From contig NC_081406.1 in assembly GCF_030272615.1 (NCBI RefSeq), positions 115,723,783 to 115,787,782 on the forward strand: a stretch of DNA of 64,000 nucleotides, in the 5' to 3' direction. Source of the stretch: Cryptomeria japonica. Its lineage: Eukaryota; Streptophyta; Pinopsida; Cupressales; Cupressaceae. Shown piece after piece: positions 11,787 through 23,930 of the stretch (its first letter is position 1; each line of letters starts with the position of its first letter). The notes below the pieces were generated by a model. It worked only from the letters and a program-made list of their open reading frames with translations. It had not been told where the DNA came from and made no database searches. The translations under genes were made by a program, and so were the position numbers.

Positions 11787-12727
11787 AAAGGTTGCACTTG
11801 AAAGGTCCTTATAAATTCGAATGTTTTGTGTGGTCACGCGCAACACTTATACATAAAAGAAAGCATGTGGAATTTTATTACTCATACATGTGAATATCGC
11901 AAAAAGAGACAATAGAAGCTAGCATGGGAAATTCGTGTTGAATTTGTCTTCATGAAAGGAGTTAAATTGGTGTATTAACTCTGTTGGTTTTGCTACAATC
12001 TTCTTTATGTTTGATCTTTCTCTCGCCCTTCTCTTGCATATCTCTCTGACATTAAATTTCCATTCATCTTCACTCTTTAGTAGAAGATGAAAATGGAAGA
12101 AATCTTACATTCAAGAGATTGGTATATATATTCATTTGATAGGTTGGTCAAGTAAAATGAGGAATTGATGGTCCACATAAATCAGAATGCCTTAAAAATA
12201 GAACTGACCATTCCTTTCGTTGACCTAATAGCCTATAAAATTCTACCTATACGAGTTTGTTGGAAATCATTGTAGATTTCCCATCATGCTCTAGTCCCTA
12301 ATTTTTTCCCCACACTTTGAATCCTCTTCAATGGAATGCATGTATTTCACAAACCTATTCTTGTTCCCTTTTCACATGTAGTCTTTAGTAACCACATTGT
12401 AGTAGTTATTTAAATTCACTACTTCATGTCATTATTAGCCAGTTCTAAATATAGAAAATTCAGTTGGACTTGTCTTTTGATTTTGAGGAGCCCCATCTGT
12501 TGTCATAGGAGTCAATTTGTATCACATTTTTACATGGATTTTATTTTTCATTTTTTCTCGCTACTTTATGATAAGGATTTTATTTATTGTTATAAGTATT
12601 TCTAGGTACATTAATGATAACATTGGATAGTTATTATTCAGTCTTAGAATCTACTTGTGCCTAGTGATGATTTTCATTTTTAGCGATTTGCCCTTTAATG
12701 ATGGAAAATTTTAAATTCTCTCAAAAA
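11787..12727 (+). pseudogene. LRK10-like kinase relic A: promoter only, gene body deleted
   Basis: From about 11,787 this aligns with the promoter blocks at 14.43, 53.65 and (inverted) 59.4 kb. Shared landmarks are the gaattct-atgttttgtg start, the CATGGAATTTTATTACTC-like box, the palindromic W-box site (11,959-11,981, both cores mutated) and the tctttctct block. The start-codon neighbourhood is present (ATG at 12,087). Homology to the coding exon is lost within about 20 bases and joins upstream-type intergenic sequence. The unit then repeats almost exactly 907 bp later, so the deletion probably happened before a tandem duplication. Confidence 0.7.
11959..11981 (+). promoter_or_regulatory. 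Degenerate W-box palindrome, relic A
   Basis: Arms GAGTTAAAT and TATTAACTC flank TGGTG. Both W-box cores (GTCAA / TTGAC) carry the same C-to-T change, one on each strand, so the palindrome remains but the WRKY-type core is lost. Confidence 0.6.
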
Positions 12728-13617
12728 ATGTTTTGTGTGATCACGTGCAACACTTATACTTAAAAGAAGGCACATGAAATTTTATTACTCATACATGTGA
12801 ATATGTTAGAAATAGTCAAATGAAGCTACATGGGAAATACGTGCTAAATTTGTCTTCATGAAAGGAGTCAAATTGGCATATTGACTCCACTGGTTTTGCT
12901 ATGGTCTTCCTTATGTTGGTTCTTTCTCTTGCCCTTCTCTTGCACATCTCTTTGCTATTAAGTTGACATTCATCTCCACTCTTTAATAGAAGATGAAAAT
13001 AGAAGAAAACATACATTCAAGAGATTGGTATATATTCATTTGATAGGTTGGTTAAGTCAAATGAGGCATCAATGGTCCACATAAATTAGAATGCCTTAAG
13101 AATAGAACTGACCATTCCTCTTGTTACCTATAGGAGTTTGTTGGAACTCATTGCAGAGTTCCCATCATGCTCTAGTCCCTAGTTATTTTCTCACACTGTG
13201 AATCCTCTTGAATGGAATGCATGTATTGCACAAAGCTATTATTGTCCCTCTTTCACATCCGGTCTTTAGTAATCACATTGTTGTAGTTATATTTTACTAA
13301 TTCATGTCATTATTAGCCACATCTAATATAGAAAATCTAGTTAGAAATGTCTTTTGATATTGAGGAGTTGGTCTGTTGTGTCTACTGATTCATAGGAGTC
13401 AATTTGCATCACATTTTTGCATAGATTTTATTTGTAATTTTTTCTCACTACTTAATTATAAGGATTTTATTTGTTTTTATAAGGAACTATAGGTACATTA
13501 ATGATAACATTAGAAAGTTATTATTCAAACTTAGAATCTACTTGTGCCTAGTGACATTTTCCATCTTTGAGCCATTTATTCTTTAATGATGGAAACTTTC
13601 AAATTCTTTCAAAAAAG
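12728..13617 (+). pseudogene. LRK10-like kinase relic B: promoter only, tandem copy of A
   Basis: Tandem duplicate of relic A with a 907-bp period. It has the same promoter block, the same loss of gene body after the start codon region and the same downstream intergenic sequence. Both W-box cores of the palindrome at 12,865-12,887 are kept. From about 13,050 onward the sequence also aligns, inverted, with 60,230-61,190, the region upstream of kinase pseudogene G. Confidence 0.7.
12865..12887 (+). promoter_or_regulatory. Palindromic W-box pair, relic B
   Basis: GAGTCAAAT, spacer TGGCA, TATTGACTC. Both TTGAC cores are intact, one per strand, with outer G and C also pairing. WRKY factors bind TTGACY; binding here is inferred. 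Confidence 0.6.
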
Positions 13618-14430
13618 GTATTTCATTTCTAACACATCCTCTAAGATACATTCATATTGAGATCAACTATAATGACAAATTCAAACATGATATAATTTAA
13701 TTCTAATAATTTTAATTGTGACAAAATTTTAAGTATGATTCATAATTTGTAGTTTTGATTGTTTTTCTAATGATTTGTACTAAAAAATATTTCACTAATT
13801 TATACTTATAAATAATACATTTAATAATCTACATATATATTATATCATTTTTCATAAAATTAAAAATTTAACTATAAATTGAAAAAAATGAAAAAATTGA
13901 TATATTGTATCCAATTACTAACTTAATCTAAATTAATTTATAAATTATTCGCATGATCTCATTAATTTATTCTAAACTACATTTCGAAAACCAAATATTT
14001 TCCTTCATACAACCATTAAAGTAAAGTAGACAATCCTAACCTTATGAGCGTAGAGACTTGATCGACAAATTGCAATTTGATTTGGTAAATTGGTGTAATC
14101 AAATAAGCTGATTTGTTTTGGTAAATTGGTGTAGTCAAATAAGTTGATTGATGTACATATGAGGAGAGCCACGGAAATTTCTTTAGAATTTAGTCAAATG
14201 GTAAAGATTAGGTATAGAGTCCACAGACCCCAACCATCACGTTTCTACCTTTTATTTTCGTGAGCGAAAAAACATCGCATCTTCCAATAACGATGAGCTA
14301 AACACCTAGGTAGCACCCCCATATTTCATATTATGGATTCGTTGCAATTTCAACTCTGTGTAGGGCTATTTTAGTAGAAATATGAGAGCTTCGCGTGCTC
14401 TTAGAAGGCTACAGTTGAAACTTCCTGATA
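13618..14430 (+). repeat. Upstream region of kinase copy C, conserved inverted at 59.47-60.24 kb
   Basis: AT-rich non-coding DNA. Its order of landmarks matches the reverse complement of 59,470-60,240: the gatcaactataatgac box, long AT tracts, a two-unit minisatellite, then the gccacg-aaatttcttt box. Parts also match 53.17-53.45 kb. This marks it as the distal promoter of the same gene family. Confidence 0.7.
14081..14152 (+). repeat. 36-bp minisatellite, two units
   Basis: Two units both contain tttggtaaattggtgta, then tcaaataag, starting at 14,081 and 14,117. The inverted counterpart at about 59,715-59,787 also has two units, so the duplication predates the segmental inversion copy. Confidence 0.75.
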
Positions 14431-14723
14431 AAGGAATTCGGATGGTTTCTGTGGTCATCAGCGGCTGTGATGCTTCAAAGGAAAGCGCATGGAATTTAAT
14501 CACTAGTACATAACGGATAGAGACAACCGAAGTCGTTGGGAAATTCTGGTGATAAATTTGTCTTCGTTAATTGAGTAGGGGCAACGGAAAGAAGAGTCAA
14601 TATGGCGTATTGACTCCGATAGTTTTGCTACGGTCTTCCTAAACCCGGGTCTTTCTCTGCTATTAAGCTACCATACATGTTTCCCTCTTTAATTCATTTC
14701 TATTATTCTTGTAGCGAATAAAG
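14431..14723 (+). promoter_or_regulatory. Proximal promoter / 5' UTR of kinase copy C
   Basis: Aligns with the proximal promoters of G (59,158-59,470, minus), E (53,650-53,947), A and B. It holds the palindromic W-box site at 14,594-14,616, followed by a tctttctct pyrimidine box and the start codon about 108 bp downstream of the palindrome. The first ATG of G (59,157) corresponds to ATA here, so translation would have used the second ATG at 14,724. Confidence 0.7.
14594..14616 (+). promoter_or_regulatory. Perfect palindromic W-box pair, copy C
   Basis: Arms GAGTCAATA and TATTGACTC are perfect inverted repeats around TGGCG (9+5+9). Each arm contains a TTGACT W-box core. Position and spacing are shared with the other kinase copies. 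Confidence 0.75.
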
Positions 14724-15060
14724 ATGACAGACAACTGACAAGTGGCATGAGGATCACAACATAACAATAATTGAGAAGAGTATATGGTTTAAATACATCC
14801 AATCTATCATATTTCGGTGACCATACAACAAAAATCTTGCCTAGCCCTAGATTTCATAATATTGATGGCTAGAGGAAATTAACTTTATGGGAACAATGCC
14901 TTGATACAATTAAATATAATCATTAAGGGTCTCCATTAACATGTAATGAGAGCTGGTACTTTAGTTACAGAGATGAATCGAGTTTGGAAAGAGTGTGTCA
15001 ATCGAATGTTATAGTCCGAGTCGGTAATCTGGGGCTGTGGAATTCAAGATGGGTTTCAAA
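14724..15060 (+). pseudogene. LRK10-like receptor kinase copy C, 5' part of ectodomain exon
   Basis: After the start codon about 240 bp of exon 1 are missing. From ataattgagaa (about 14,763) the sequence aligns with exon 1 of pseudogene G, through the block that encodes the N-terminal part of the WAK-associated region (ttaactttatgg, then tctccatt.aca.tgtaat). The alignment continues to ttcaagatgggtttcaaa, which corresponds to the codons for QARGFR in G. There the outer Copia LTR begins. Many indels and stops show the copy was dead or dying. The rest of the gene resumes at 44,286. Confidence 0.7.
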
Positions 15061-15955
15061 TATTGGGATTAAAATATCTCAATTTAGAGTCTAAACATGC
15101 TAATTTAATTACTTGTTTTATTTTTTATCCACTTTGGAACTTTTGAAGTTTTGGAACTAGTATCATATGTTGCTATGTTGAGATTATGACAAATTTCAAA
15201 TATGACTATGACAGTTTCTAGTTCCGTGGGAGAGTCATGGAGAGTTATATTTTGGTAGTCTACATTTATGGTTTGAGTTCACTTTTGACAAGTGGTGTAA
15301 GGTAAGGAAGCCACCTATTTGGTCATGGTAACTTCTATGTTGTACTTACATTGCATTTGGCAAGATGACCATTTTGGAAGAGATAGGTGGTGTTGCTTAG
15401 AAGTTGCTATATGCAACATTTCTTTAGATTATCAAGGTGCTACTTGTGACACAACTTACCTCTTAGGCTTTGAATATGGTTTTAGAAACCATGGGCACAT
15501 ACCTCTTTGTGATGAGCTCTATTTATATGTTAATGCCTTAGTGCTTTTGTAGGAGAGTCAGGTTCATTATTTCTAAGGTGTTGTTATGCTACTAGAATTA
15601 TTCTTGAAATCTATGTTGTAGCTACTTCTGGAGAGCATTGGCTTTGTACATTGTATTGTAATTGTTGTTCTTGAAATCTCTGTCGCAGCTACTCTTGGAG
15701 GGCATTGGTGTTGTACATTGTATTGTAACTATTCTTATTGCTAATAATACAATTGAGTCTAGCTTTTGGAGTGTAGATTTTTTCCCGAATGGGTTTTCCC
15801 ATGTAAATTTGGTGTTGTTGTTTTATTTATTATATCTAATTTATATGTGTTTATCTAATTTGCAATAGTTTAAAAGTTTGTAAGAAATTTTTGCATCACC
15901 TCTCCTGTTAGATTAGGCATTTGGAAGCATTATTTTGCACTTTGGCTTCCTTTCA
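15061..15955 (+). repeat. 5' LTR of outer Copia
   Basis: 895 bp, beginning tattggga (canonical TGTTAGGA, seen in the 3' copy) and ending ctttca two bases before the PBS. It aligns with the 3' LTR at 42,373-44,285 after removing the 1.09-kb insertion there. Confidence 0.85.
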
Positions 15956-15957
15956 AT

Positions 15958-15970
15958 TGGTATCAGATCT
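15958..15970 (+). other. Primer-binding site of outer Copia
   Basis: TGGTATCAGATCT follows the 5' LTR by two bases. It is the initiator-Met tRNA type, with a change in the last bases from the usual TGGTATCAGAGC. Confidence 0.8.
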
Positions 15971-16075
15971 TGGCTAGCTTTGTTATTGTTGTTGGGTTCA
16001 TGGTTTTTTTGTGTTGATCTAGTTTCAATGGGAGTTTTGCAGAGAAAGGTTTCATACCTTTGTTGCGGGTTTGAT

Positions 16076-16827
16076 ATGGCAAGAACATCCCAGAGAATAG
16101 AGATGGATAAGTTTAATGGCAGAAATTTTGATTTGTCGAAAATCAAAATGGAGGATATACTCATGGATAGAGATCTATGGGTTGTGGTTTCTTTGGCAAA
16201 ACCCCAAAATACACCGCAAGATGATTGGGATAAAATAGATCAAAAGCCAAGGGTTTGATAAGACTCTATCTAGTTGATTCAGTGCTCCTAAATGTCCATA
16301 AGGAAAAGACTATACCTGCACTTTCGAAAAAGCTTGGTCATATTTATCAAGGGAAATCCTTGGTAAATAAGTTATTCCTAAGAAAGAAGTTATATTCTTA
16401 GAGGATGGAGGAAGGAGGGCCCGCTGAAGATAATCTAAATGCATTCAACATGCTTGTTTCTCAATTGAATTTTGTCAGTGACAAGATTGATGATCAAGAT
16501 AAATGTATGCTTTTGTTATGTTCTTTGCCAGTCTCATGGGATCACCTTTTGATAGCCGTTGGAAGCACAATAACCAATTTCAAGATGGAGGATGTCATTG
16601 GTTCTCTGTTATTTGAAGAGATGCCAAAGAAATCTTCTAAGGTCGCTAAGGAGGCCTTGATTGCTCATGGTAGAATGATGGAGAAAGGCAAAAAAAAGGA
16701 CAATAAGGGTAAATTAAAGTCTCCATGGAGATCTAAGTCTCCTAGTAAAAATTCTAAGACAAAATGTTGGAACTGTGGCAAATCTGGTCTTTTCTTGAAA
16801 GATTGTAAATTGGAGAAAAGGTGGTGA
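16076..16827 (+). pseudogene. Outer Copia gag (UBN2-type capsid plus zinc knuckle)
   Basis: Starts MARTSQRIEMDKFNGRNFDL, the usual N-terminus of this Copia gag group. It continues through a frameshifted stretch at 16,259-16,404 (readable as LYLVDSVLLNVHKEKT and SLVNKLFLRKKLYS) into 16,405-16,827, with LNAFNMLVSQL and the capsid C-terminus. The knuckle reads CWNCGKSGLFLKDC, so the conserved histidine is replaced by leucine and zinc binding would fail. The frame ends just before the tandem Copia array begins. Confidence 0.85.
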
Positions 16828-16835
16828 AATGTATC

Positions 16836-18072
16836 TATTAGACAGTTCAAATAATTGGAAGACAACTGCGGGGGTGAATTAGTTGTCGCATATTACCAGA
16901 ACATTTAGCAATTAAAACGTTAATACCAGAACCCAAAATATTAATACTAGAATTCTTAAACAAAATACTGGAATGGCAGTTAAACCAATTAAGCATATAA
17001 AAAATAATCAGAGAATAAATACCATCCACATAACACTAAGATTTATACATGGAAAATTGAGTAAAGGGAAAAACTACAGTGGGAAGCCTACCCACAGTCA
17101 CATAATACTTATGTAGTAAGTATGTGAATTACAATTGATGGGCCTACACTTGCAAAAGGGCCAACAGTTTGGAGCGCACTGCTCATCACAAAAGGAGTCT
17201 CACTAACTACATAGAAATCCAAACTACAATCTAGAAGAAGGAATGAACTGCAAAGATAATATTTCCTATGTGTGAGTACAGTTTCAGTTAAGCTCAATAC
17301 CAGATCACTAAATCCTCTTACATAAACCCAATTTGATCTCTAATGATCAACCAATTCCTCTATCTGAATGATATTACATTATTCACACATTATATATCCA
17401 TATTTTTTTCCTTGACCATATACCTATCATGATCTACAATGAGATCTTATGTCATATATATACAAACCCTCGACCAAAAACAATTAGGTTGACCATCAGA
17501 AACTAAAACAATTACATAATTACAAAACATGTCAGCTTTAGACAAAACAAACAATATCAAACACATAAGACATCCTGGAAACACATCGAGAAGTCCAATC
17601 CACATGTTACATTAAGTTGGTCCATAACCTAGATCAACCGGGACCCAATATAGGTCCACACACTAAAGGAATGATCCCAATCCGCAAAGTCTCGAACATG
17701 TTCACCAACAACATCCTGAATCTACACTAGAAGTTTCACCACCACTCATGCATATCATCAAAGATCCTCATTAAAAGCTCTCCCGATGAAACCCTCGCCA
17801 GAATCACAAGCCAAGATTCCAAGAAAGCAAGATAGCATCCAATCACCAGACCAAAACCAACTAATTGAATATGAATATGAGTAGGTGAATAAGCCAATTC
17901 CATAACCAAATTATACCGAAGCATACTGGATCATGTTGAATCCAAAACAACCATAAACTACTCAACCTACCAGGACTAGAAGGGTGCTGGTAAAGCATCC
18001 AAAACAACTAGTGTTGACATCAATGACAAAACATCAATGCAACACATAATAAATTCTTTTAAATGGCCAACA
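16836..18072 (-). repeat. LTR a (left) of the tandem Copia array
   Basis: 1,237 bp, from tattagac (TG changed to TA) to atggccaaca. Aligns along its length with LTR b and LTR c. It is the 3' LTR of internal copy 1. Confidence 0.85.
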
Positions 18073-18429
18073 ATATCCCATTTGACATTGATGGCAACAC
18101 TAGATGTGAAAAACATCTAAGTACCATGAAATGCCAAACAATGGAAGACAACCAACAATCTACCACATAAAGATATAACAATGAAGTTCTGAAACAAAGA
18201 CCAAACTCCCCTTGTGAATGATATCTCTGTAAAATCTTTGAATTACACATATATTTGTCCCCCTAATGTATACAACTCCTTAAGTTTTTCTTTTTCACAT
18301 GAATATCTCTCCCCCTAACAACTGAATCAAAAAGCTAACTACTCTCCCTGAGTAGTAGCATCCCCACATTAGTGCCAGAATGAAAAATATCTCTGATAAT
18401 ACATATCAGACTGATACCAAAAAGCATTA

Positions 18430-19205
18430 ATCAGTTCTCTTTCGGAAGGGAAGAAACCCCTAACCTATCTCTCAGGTACTAAAATAGTTCTTTAGGAAAA
18501 GGTTTAGTGAAAATATCTACAATCCGCTCTTTAGTGTTCACATAAACTAGTCTAACTTCATTTTCTTCCACCTTCTCCTTCAAAAAGTTATACTTGATAG
18601 ATATGTGCTTAGTCTTAGAGTGAAATACTAGATTCTTTCATATGTCAATAGCAGCAGAGTTATCATAGTGAATAACTACTGGTCCAATGCAATGCACATT
18701 GATATCCTTCAACATTTGCTTCATCCATAAAACTTGTGGACAGTTAGTAGCAACAACAACATACTCAACTTTAGTAGTAGATAAAGAAGTACATGACTAT
18801 TTCTTGTTGATCCATGAAACCAACTTCTTTCCAAGAAAGAAAACTCTACTAGAAGTACTTTTTCTATCATCAACATCTCCAGCCCGATCAGCTATATGCA
18901 CATAAAGTAAAGTCATCATTCTTAGGGTACCACAAACCATATTCTAATCTACCTTGTAAATATCTAAAAATCCTTTTCACCACATTCTCATGATTTTCTC
19001 TAGGATCACTTTGAAATCTAGATGCAATACAAACAACATTCATTATATCCGGCCTAGTTTGAGTCAAACAAAGAAGACCTCCAATCATAGATTTGTATCT
19101 TGTAGGATTTACCAGTGCAGAAACATATTTCCTTGTCAATTTCTCACTTGTAATCATAAGACTACTTACCAGTTTAGAATCTCCCATACCAAATTTCTTC
19201 AACAA
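18430..19205 (-). pseudogene. Copia RT C-terminus and RNase H, internal copy 1
   Basis: The minus-strand frame at 19,205-18,888 reads KKFGMGDSKLVSSLM, then YKSMIGGLLCLTQTRPDIM, the connection after the reverse transcriptase. It continues, with stops and shifts, as RNase H: DRKSTS, then STTKVEYV (usual STAEAEY), then TKHISIKYNF and DIFTKPFPKELF. All conserved blocks of a Copia RNase H are recognisable but the frame is broken several times. Confidence 0.85.
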
Positions 19206-19259
19206 TTCCCTAGAATACTTAGTTTGATAGATGAAAATACGTTTGTTAGTCTGAGTAAT

Positions 19260-19935
19260 CTACAAATCTAAGAAAAATTTCACTTCCCCAATCATAGACA
19301 TTTCAAATTCCTTCTCCAATTTTTTGGAAAATTCCATGCACAACTTATCTTCACCTCCAAAAATAATATCATCAACAAATACTTCAATAATCAGTATATC
19401 ATCATCAATGATTTTATAATATAAATTACTATCAGGATTACCCTTAGTAAAACCAAGCTTCAAAAGACATTTATCCAACCTTGTATACAAAGCTCTAGGT
19501 GCATGTTTCAATTTGTATAAAGCTTTCCTTAACCTGCAAACCATGTTTGTATCATATGATACTGAAAAACCATGAGGTTGCTCAATATAAACTTTTTCAT
19601 CAAGATACTCATTAAAAAATGCACACTTAACATCCATCTGATAAACCTTATAGTTTTTATGGGCAGCATAGACAAGAAATAATCTTACTGCTTCAATCCT
19701 AGCTATAGGTGCAAAAGTCTCACCATAATCAATTCCTTCCTTTCGAGAATATCCTTTACAAACCAATCTATCCTTATTCCTTACAACTTTCCCATCCTCA
19801 TTCAATTTATTCCTCAAAACAAATTTAGTTCCAATAACATTCTTATTTTTAGGCCAGGGTACCAAAGTCCATGTGTTATTTTTCTCAATCTGATCTAATT
19901 CTTCATCCATAGCTTTCAACCAATATTCATCTTTA
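19260..19935 (-). pseudogene. Copia reverse transcriptase, internal copy 1
   Basis: The 219-residue frame carries the RT blocks: MKAMDEELDQIEKNNTWTLV, then KGYSRKEGIDYGETFAPIAR, YQMDVKCAFFNEYLDEKVYI, CRLRKALYKLKHAPRALY and the catalytic box as VFVDDIIFGG (usual YVDDIIF, Tyr to Phe). A TAG or similar stop separates it from the RNase H part. It would have copied element RNA in a virus-like particle. Confidence 0.9.
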
Positions 19936-20361
19936 CATGCTTCAATTACTGATACTAGTTAAACTTAAAAAATTAAACATACCTCATTAGTTGCCAGTCT
20001 TCCTTTTGTCATTACTCCATTGTCCTTATCCCCAATGATATGACCTTTTGAATGATTGAATCTCACATACCTAGGAGTCTTGTGACTTTTTGTTCCTCTT
20101 TTCGTTTCTTTAGTTACTATAGAATTTTCCGATACTGCTGAATTAACTTGTTCAACACTCAGTTTCGGTAAAGGTGCTACCGGTTTAGATATAATCATTT
20201 TCACCGCCGGTTCCTTCTCATAAACTCTGATTTGACCTCTATTCAAATCATCCACCTTGACATTAGCACTCTCCACAATTCTCTACAATTTCTTGTTATA
20301 ACATCTATATGCCTTGCTTTCATTAGAATCACCAATAAATATGCCTTCATCACATCTAGGA

Positions 20362-21640
20362 TCAATTTTTTCCAATAATATCATCTCTCCTGATATAACA
20401 TTTATTACCAAAGATTTTGAAATACTTAATAGTAAGTGTATTGCCAAACCATAATTTATAAGGTGCCTTACCAGTTTCTCCTTTGATATGTACTTTGTTG
20501 AATGTATAAACCATTGTGCTCATTGCTTCTCTACAATAGATATGAGGTAGAATAGCTTCCATCATCATTGTTCTAGTAGCATCCAAGATAGTTTTGTTCT
20601 TCCATTCCACAACTCCATTCTGCTGAGGTGTTCGGGGAGCAGAAAATTATCTTCTTATACCATAATTCTCACAAAAGATTAAACTCACCGGATGTGAATT
20701 CTCCACCATGATCTGTCCTCAAAAATTTAATCTTCAATCCTATCTCAGTTTCCACTCTAGCCTTGAATATTTTAAACATTTTAAATTCCTTAGATTTCTC
20801 CTTTAGAAAAGTAACATAAATCAGTCTAGAATAATCATCAATGATTAGCATAAAATATCTATCACATTGAAATTTTTTAACTCTACCAGGGCCACACAAA
20901 TCACTATGAATAAGATCAAGAACATCATTAGATTTATCTTGTATACTCTTAAAAGAGGTTTTGAACTGTTAACCCATTTGACATTCTTTACATACTAGAT
21001 TATAGGGCTTCACAATCTTAGATATATATCTAACTACCTTAGTTGAACTGATCTTTACAATGCAATCAAAATTTTCATGGCACAACCTTTTATGCCATAG
21101 CCAACACTCATCAATTTGTGCAATCAAACATATCTTCTCATTGGAATTCAAATGAAATATATTACCTTTTGTCTATGTACCGGTTGCAATCTCCAAACCA
21201 GATCTATTAATAATTTTACATTTCCCATCTTTGAACTATAATTGAAATCCCTTATCCACCAATTGTCCTACACTCAAAAGATTATTATTTAAACCTTCAA
21301 CATAATAAACATTATCAGTATTTTTTTTACCATCCAATGATATAGTTCCTTTTCATTTGATCATACATGCTTTGGAATCTCCAAATCTAACCAGATCGCC
21401 ATCAAATACTTGCAAAGATAGAAACTTCTCTTTGTCTCCAGGCATATGATGTGAACAACCACTGTCAATTACCCATTCATCCTTGTCTTCAATTTTAGCA
21501 GCAAGTTCCTCCTCTTTAGGTATATTTTATTCCAATGCTGAAACACCTTCCTTGATTCCTAGGACCACCCATTCCTTCCCATTGCTAAAACCACTAGCAG
21601 AATCTTCTACCAGTTCATCATCAAAATCAGTAATGTCTTC
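20362..21640 (-). pseudogene. Copia protease, GAG-pre-integrase and integrase, internal copy 1
   Basis: On the minus strand, near 21,455, the protease motif VIDSGCSHHM is intact (DSG catalytic triplet). GAG-pre-integrase follows as LWHKRLCHENFD, then VCKECQMG. The integrase core shows IIDDYSR and RTDHGGEF, and the next frame has QNYL / MEWKNKTILDATRTMMMEAI, the usual end of the core. Frameshifts and stops split it into at least three frames (20,969-21,151; 20,669-20,899; 20,362-20,610). Confidence 0.85.
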
Positions 21641-21713
21641 CTCATCCACTATGTAGCATGATTTATCTCTGTTTTTCCTATATTTATACTTTTTTCTGAT
21701 ATCCAAGGTTAGG

Positions 21714-22640
21714 CTAAAATGATCTTCTTACTCTTTCTTCAAATCTTGAATTCCTTTCAAGAAATTTAGATGTAAAATGACCAATCTTATTACATGCAAA
21801 ACATTTTAAAGGTGTTTTTCCTTCATACTTACTTCCTACAAGTCCTTTAGGTACTCTTCTAGAAAATAGTGCTTCAAGTTTCTCAAATTTATCATCTTCT
21901 CTCTTCATATCATCTAATTCCTTTGCATATAAAGCTTTCCAATCGTTCTTACCGGTTGCTGATGCAGATGCATGAAAAGTAGGCTGAGTCTTCATAGCTC
22001 CAGAATGTCCAAATTGTTCAAGCTCAAAAGTAGATAATTTTCCAACTAAGGTATCTCTGTTGACAGATGTATTAGCCATTGTTCTCAACTCATTAATAGT
22101 AGTAGCCTTCATCTTGTAAGTCAGTGGTAAGGCTCTTTGACCTTTAGTAACAATTTCAACTTCACTAAGAGCTCAACCACAACATTGATTTCCCATAACA
22201 ATCTCATTTACCCTTTCCATGAATGCAGTAATCCTTTCATCGTCTTCCATCTTTAGGTTTTCACATCCCACCTGATAACCATCAAGTTTAGCCATATTCA
22301 CTATAGGGTTACATTCATTAAGAGTCTCCAACTTATCCCAGATAGCCTTTCTAGATGATTTGTCAGTCAATCCCATTATTTGTTGATCAGAAAGTGCACA
22401 CAAGAGGGCTTCTCTTTCTCTACAATCATTCTCAAGCTCCTTATCCAATTTTTCAAGAGGAGGATTGCAAGATGTCGAATTATGAGGTGTAACACCATTC
22501 TGTGTGATTTCCCAAATCTCCTTTCCAAGACATCTCATATTAGTCTCCACCTGAATCTTCCATACTATGCAATTTGTTCCATCAAGCCTAGGAATATCTC
22601 TCTGAAAGATAGTTCCAGATGAACTAGATGAAGTTGAACT
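21714..22640 (-). pseudogene. Copia gag, internal copy 1
   Basis: Frames at 22,640-22,173 and 22,112-21,714 carry the UBN2-type capsid (LSDQQIMGLTDKSSRKAIWD, then KLETLNE) and the linker KMKATTINELRTM. The knuckle CFACNKIGHFTSKF has lost its last cysteine to phenylalanine. The gag begins about 70 bp after the PBS at 22,697-22,708. Confidence 0.85.
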
Positions 22641-22696
22641 TTTTGTCGCCGTAGGATCTTCCTCACATGGTTAATCTTTCTGCAAAGAGGACCAAA

Positions 22697-22708
22697 GCTC
22701 TGATACCA
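22697..22708 (-). other. Primer-binding site, internal copy 1
   Basis: The minus strand reads TGGTATCAGAGC two bases after LTR b. The corresponding site of internal copy 2 is deleted. Confidence 0.85.
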
Positions 22709-22710
22709 AT

Positions 22711-23930
22711 TGTTAGACAATTCAAATAACCAGAAGACAACGTAGAGGGTAGGTGAATCAGTTGTCACAGATTACCAGAACATTTAGCAATTAAAACTTG
22801 AATGCTAGAACCCAAAACATTAATGTTGGAATGCTTAAACCAAATACCAGAATAGCAGTTAAACCAATTAAGCATAAACAATAATGATAGAATAAATATC
22901 ATCCACATGACACCAATATTTAGACTTGGAAAACCTGGTAAAGGGAAAACCCACAGTGGGAAACCTACCCACAGTCAGATAATACTTTTGTAGTAAGTGT
23001 TTGAATTAAAAATTGAGGGGCCTACACTTGTAGGAAGGCCAACAACCTAGAGTGCACTGCTCATCACAAATGGAGTCTCATTGACTACATAGAAATCCAA
23101 AAAAAGGAATGATCTGCAAATATAGCATCTCCTATTCTTGAGTACAGTTCTAGTTAAGCTCAAAACCATAGGAATAAATCTTCTTACCTAAACCCAATTC
23201 AGTCTCTAATGATTGACCAAATCCTTTGTCTGAATGATATTACATTATTCACACATTACATATCCATATGCTATTCCTTGACCATATACCTTTGATGATC
23301 TACAATGAGATCTTACATCACATATATAAAAACCCTTGACCATAAACAATTAGGTAGGCCACCTGACAATAAAATAAAATATGTCAGCCTTAGACCAAAT
23401 AAACAATATCCAACACATAAGAAACCTTGGAAACACATTGAAAGGTCCAATCCATACATTACATTAAGTCAGTCCATAACCTAGATCAACCAAGACCCAA
23501 TATAGGTCCACACACTAAAGAAATGATCCCAATCCGCTAATTCTCAAACATGATCACCAACAACATCCCGAATCTACACCAAAATCTACACCAACACCAC
23601 TTATGCATATCATCAAAGATCTTCATCAAAAGCTCTATTGGTGAAACCCTCACCGGAACCACAAGCCAAACATCCAAGCAAGTAGGTTACATCCAATCAC
23701 CAGACCAAAACCAACTGACTGAATATGACCATGAGTAGCATGAATAAGCCAATTCCATAATAAAATCATACCGGAGGATACCCGAACGTATCGGATCCAA
23801 ACCAACTTAAAAATACTAAACCTACTAGGACCACAAAGGTGTCGGTAAAGCATCCAAAACAACTAGTGTTGACATCAATGACATTTAAACATCAATACAA
23901 CAAATAATCAATTCCTCCAAATGGCCAACA
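22711..23930 (-). repeat. LTR b (shared middle LTR) of the tandem Copia array
   Basis: 1,220 bp with canonical TGTTAGAC...CCAACA ends. Its left side abuts a PBS and its right side abuts a purine tract (minus strand AAAAGGGGGAGAT). It therefore serves as 5' LTR for internal copy 1 and 3' LTR for internal copy 2. Confidence 0.85.
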
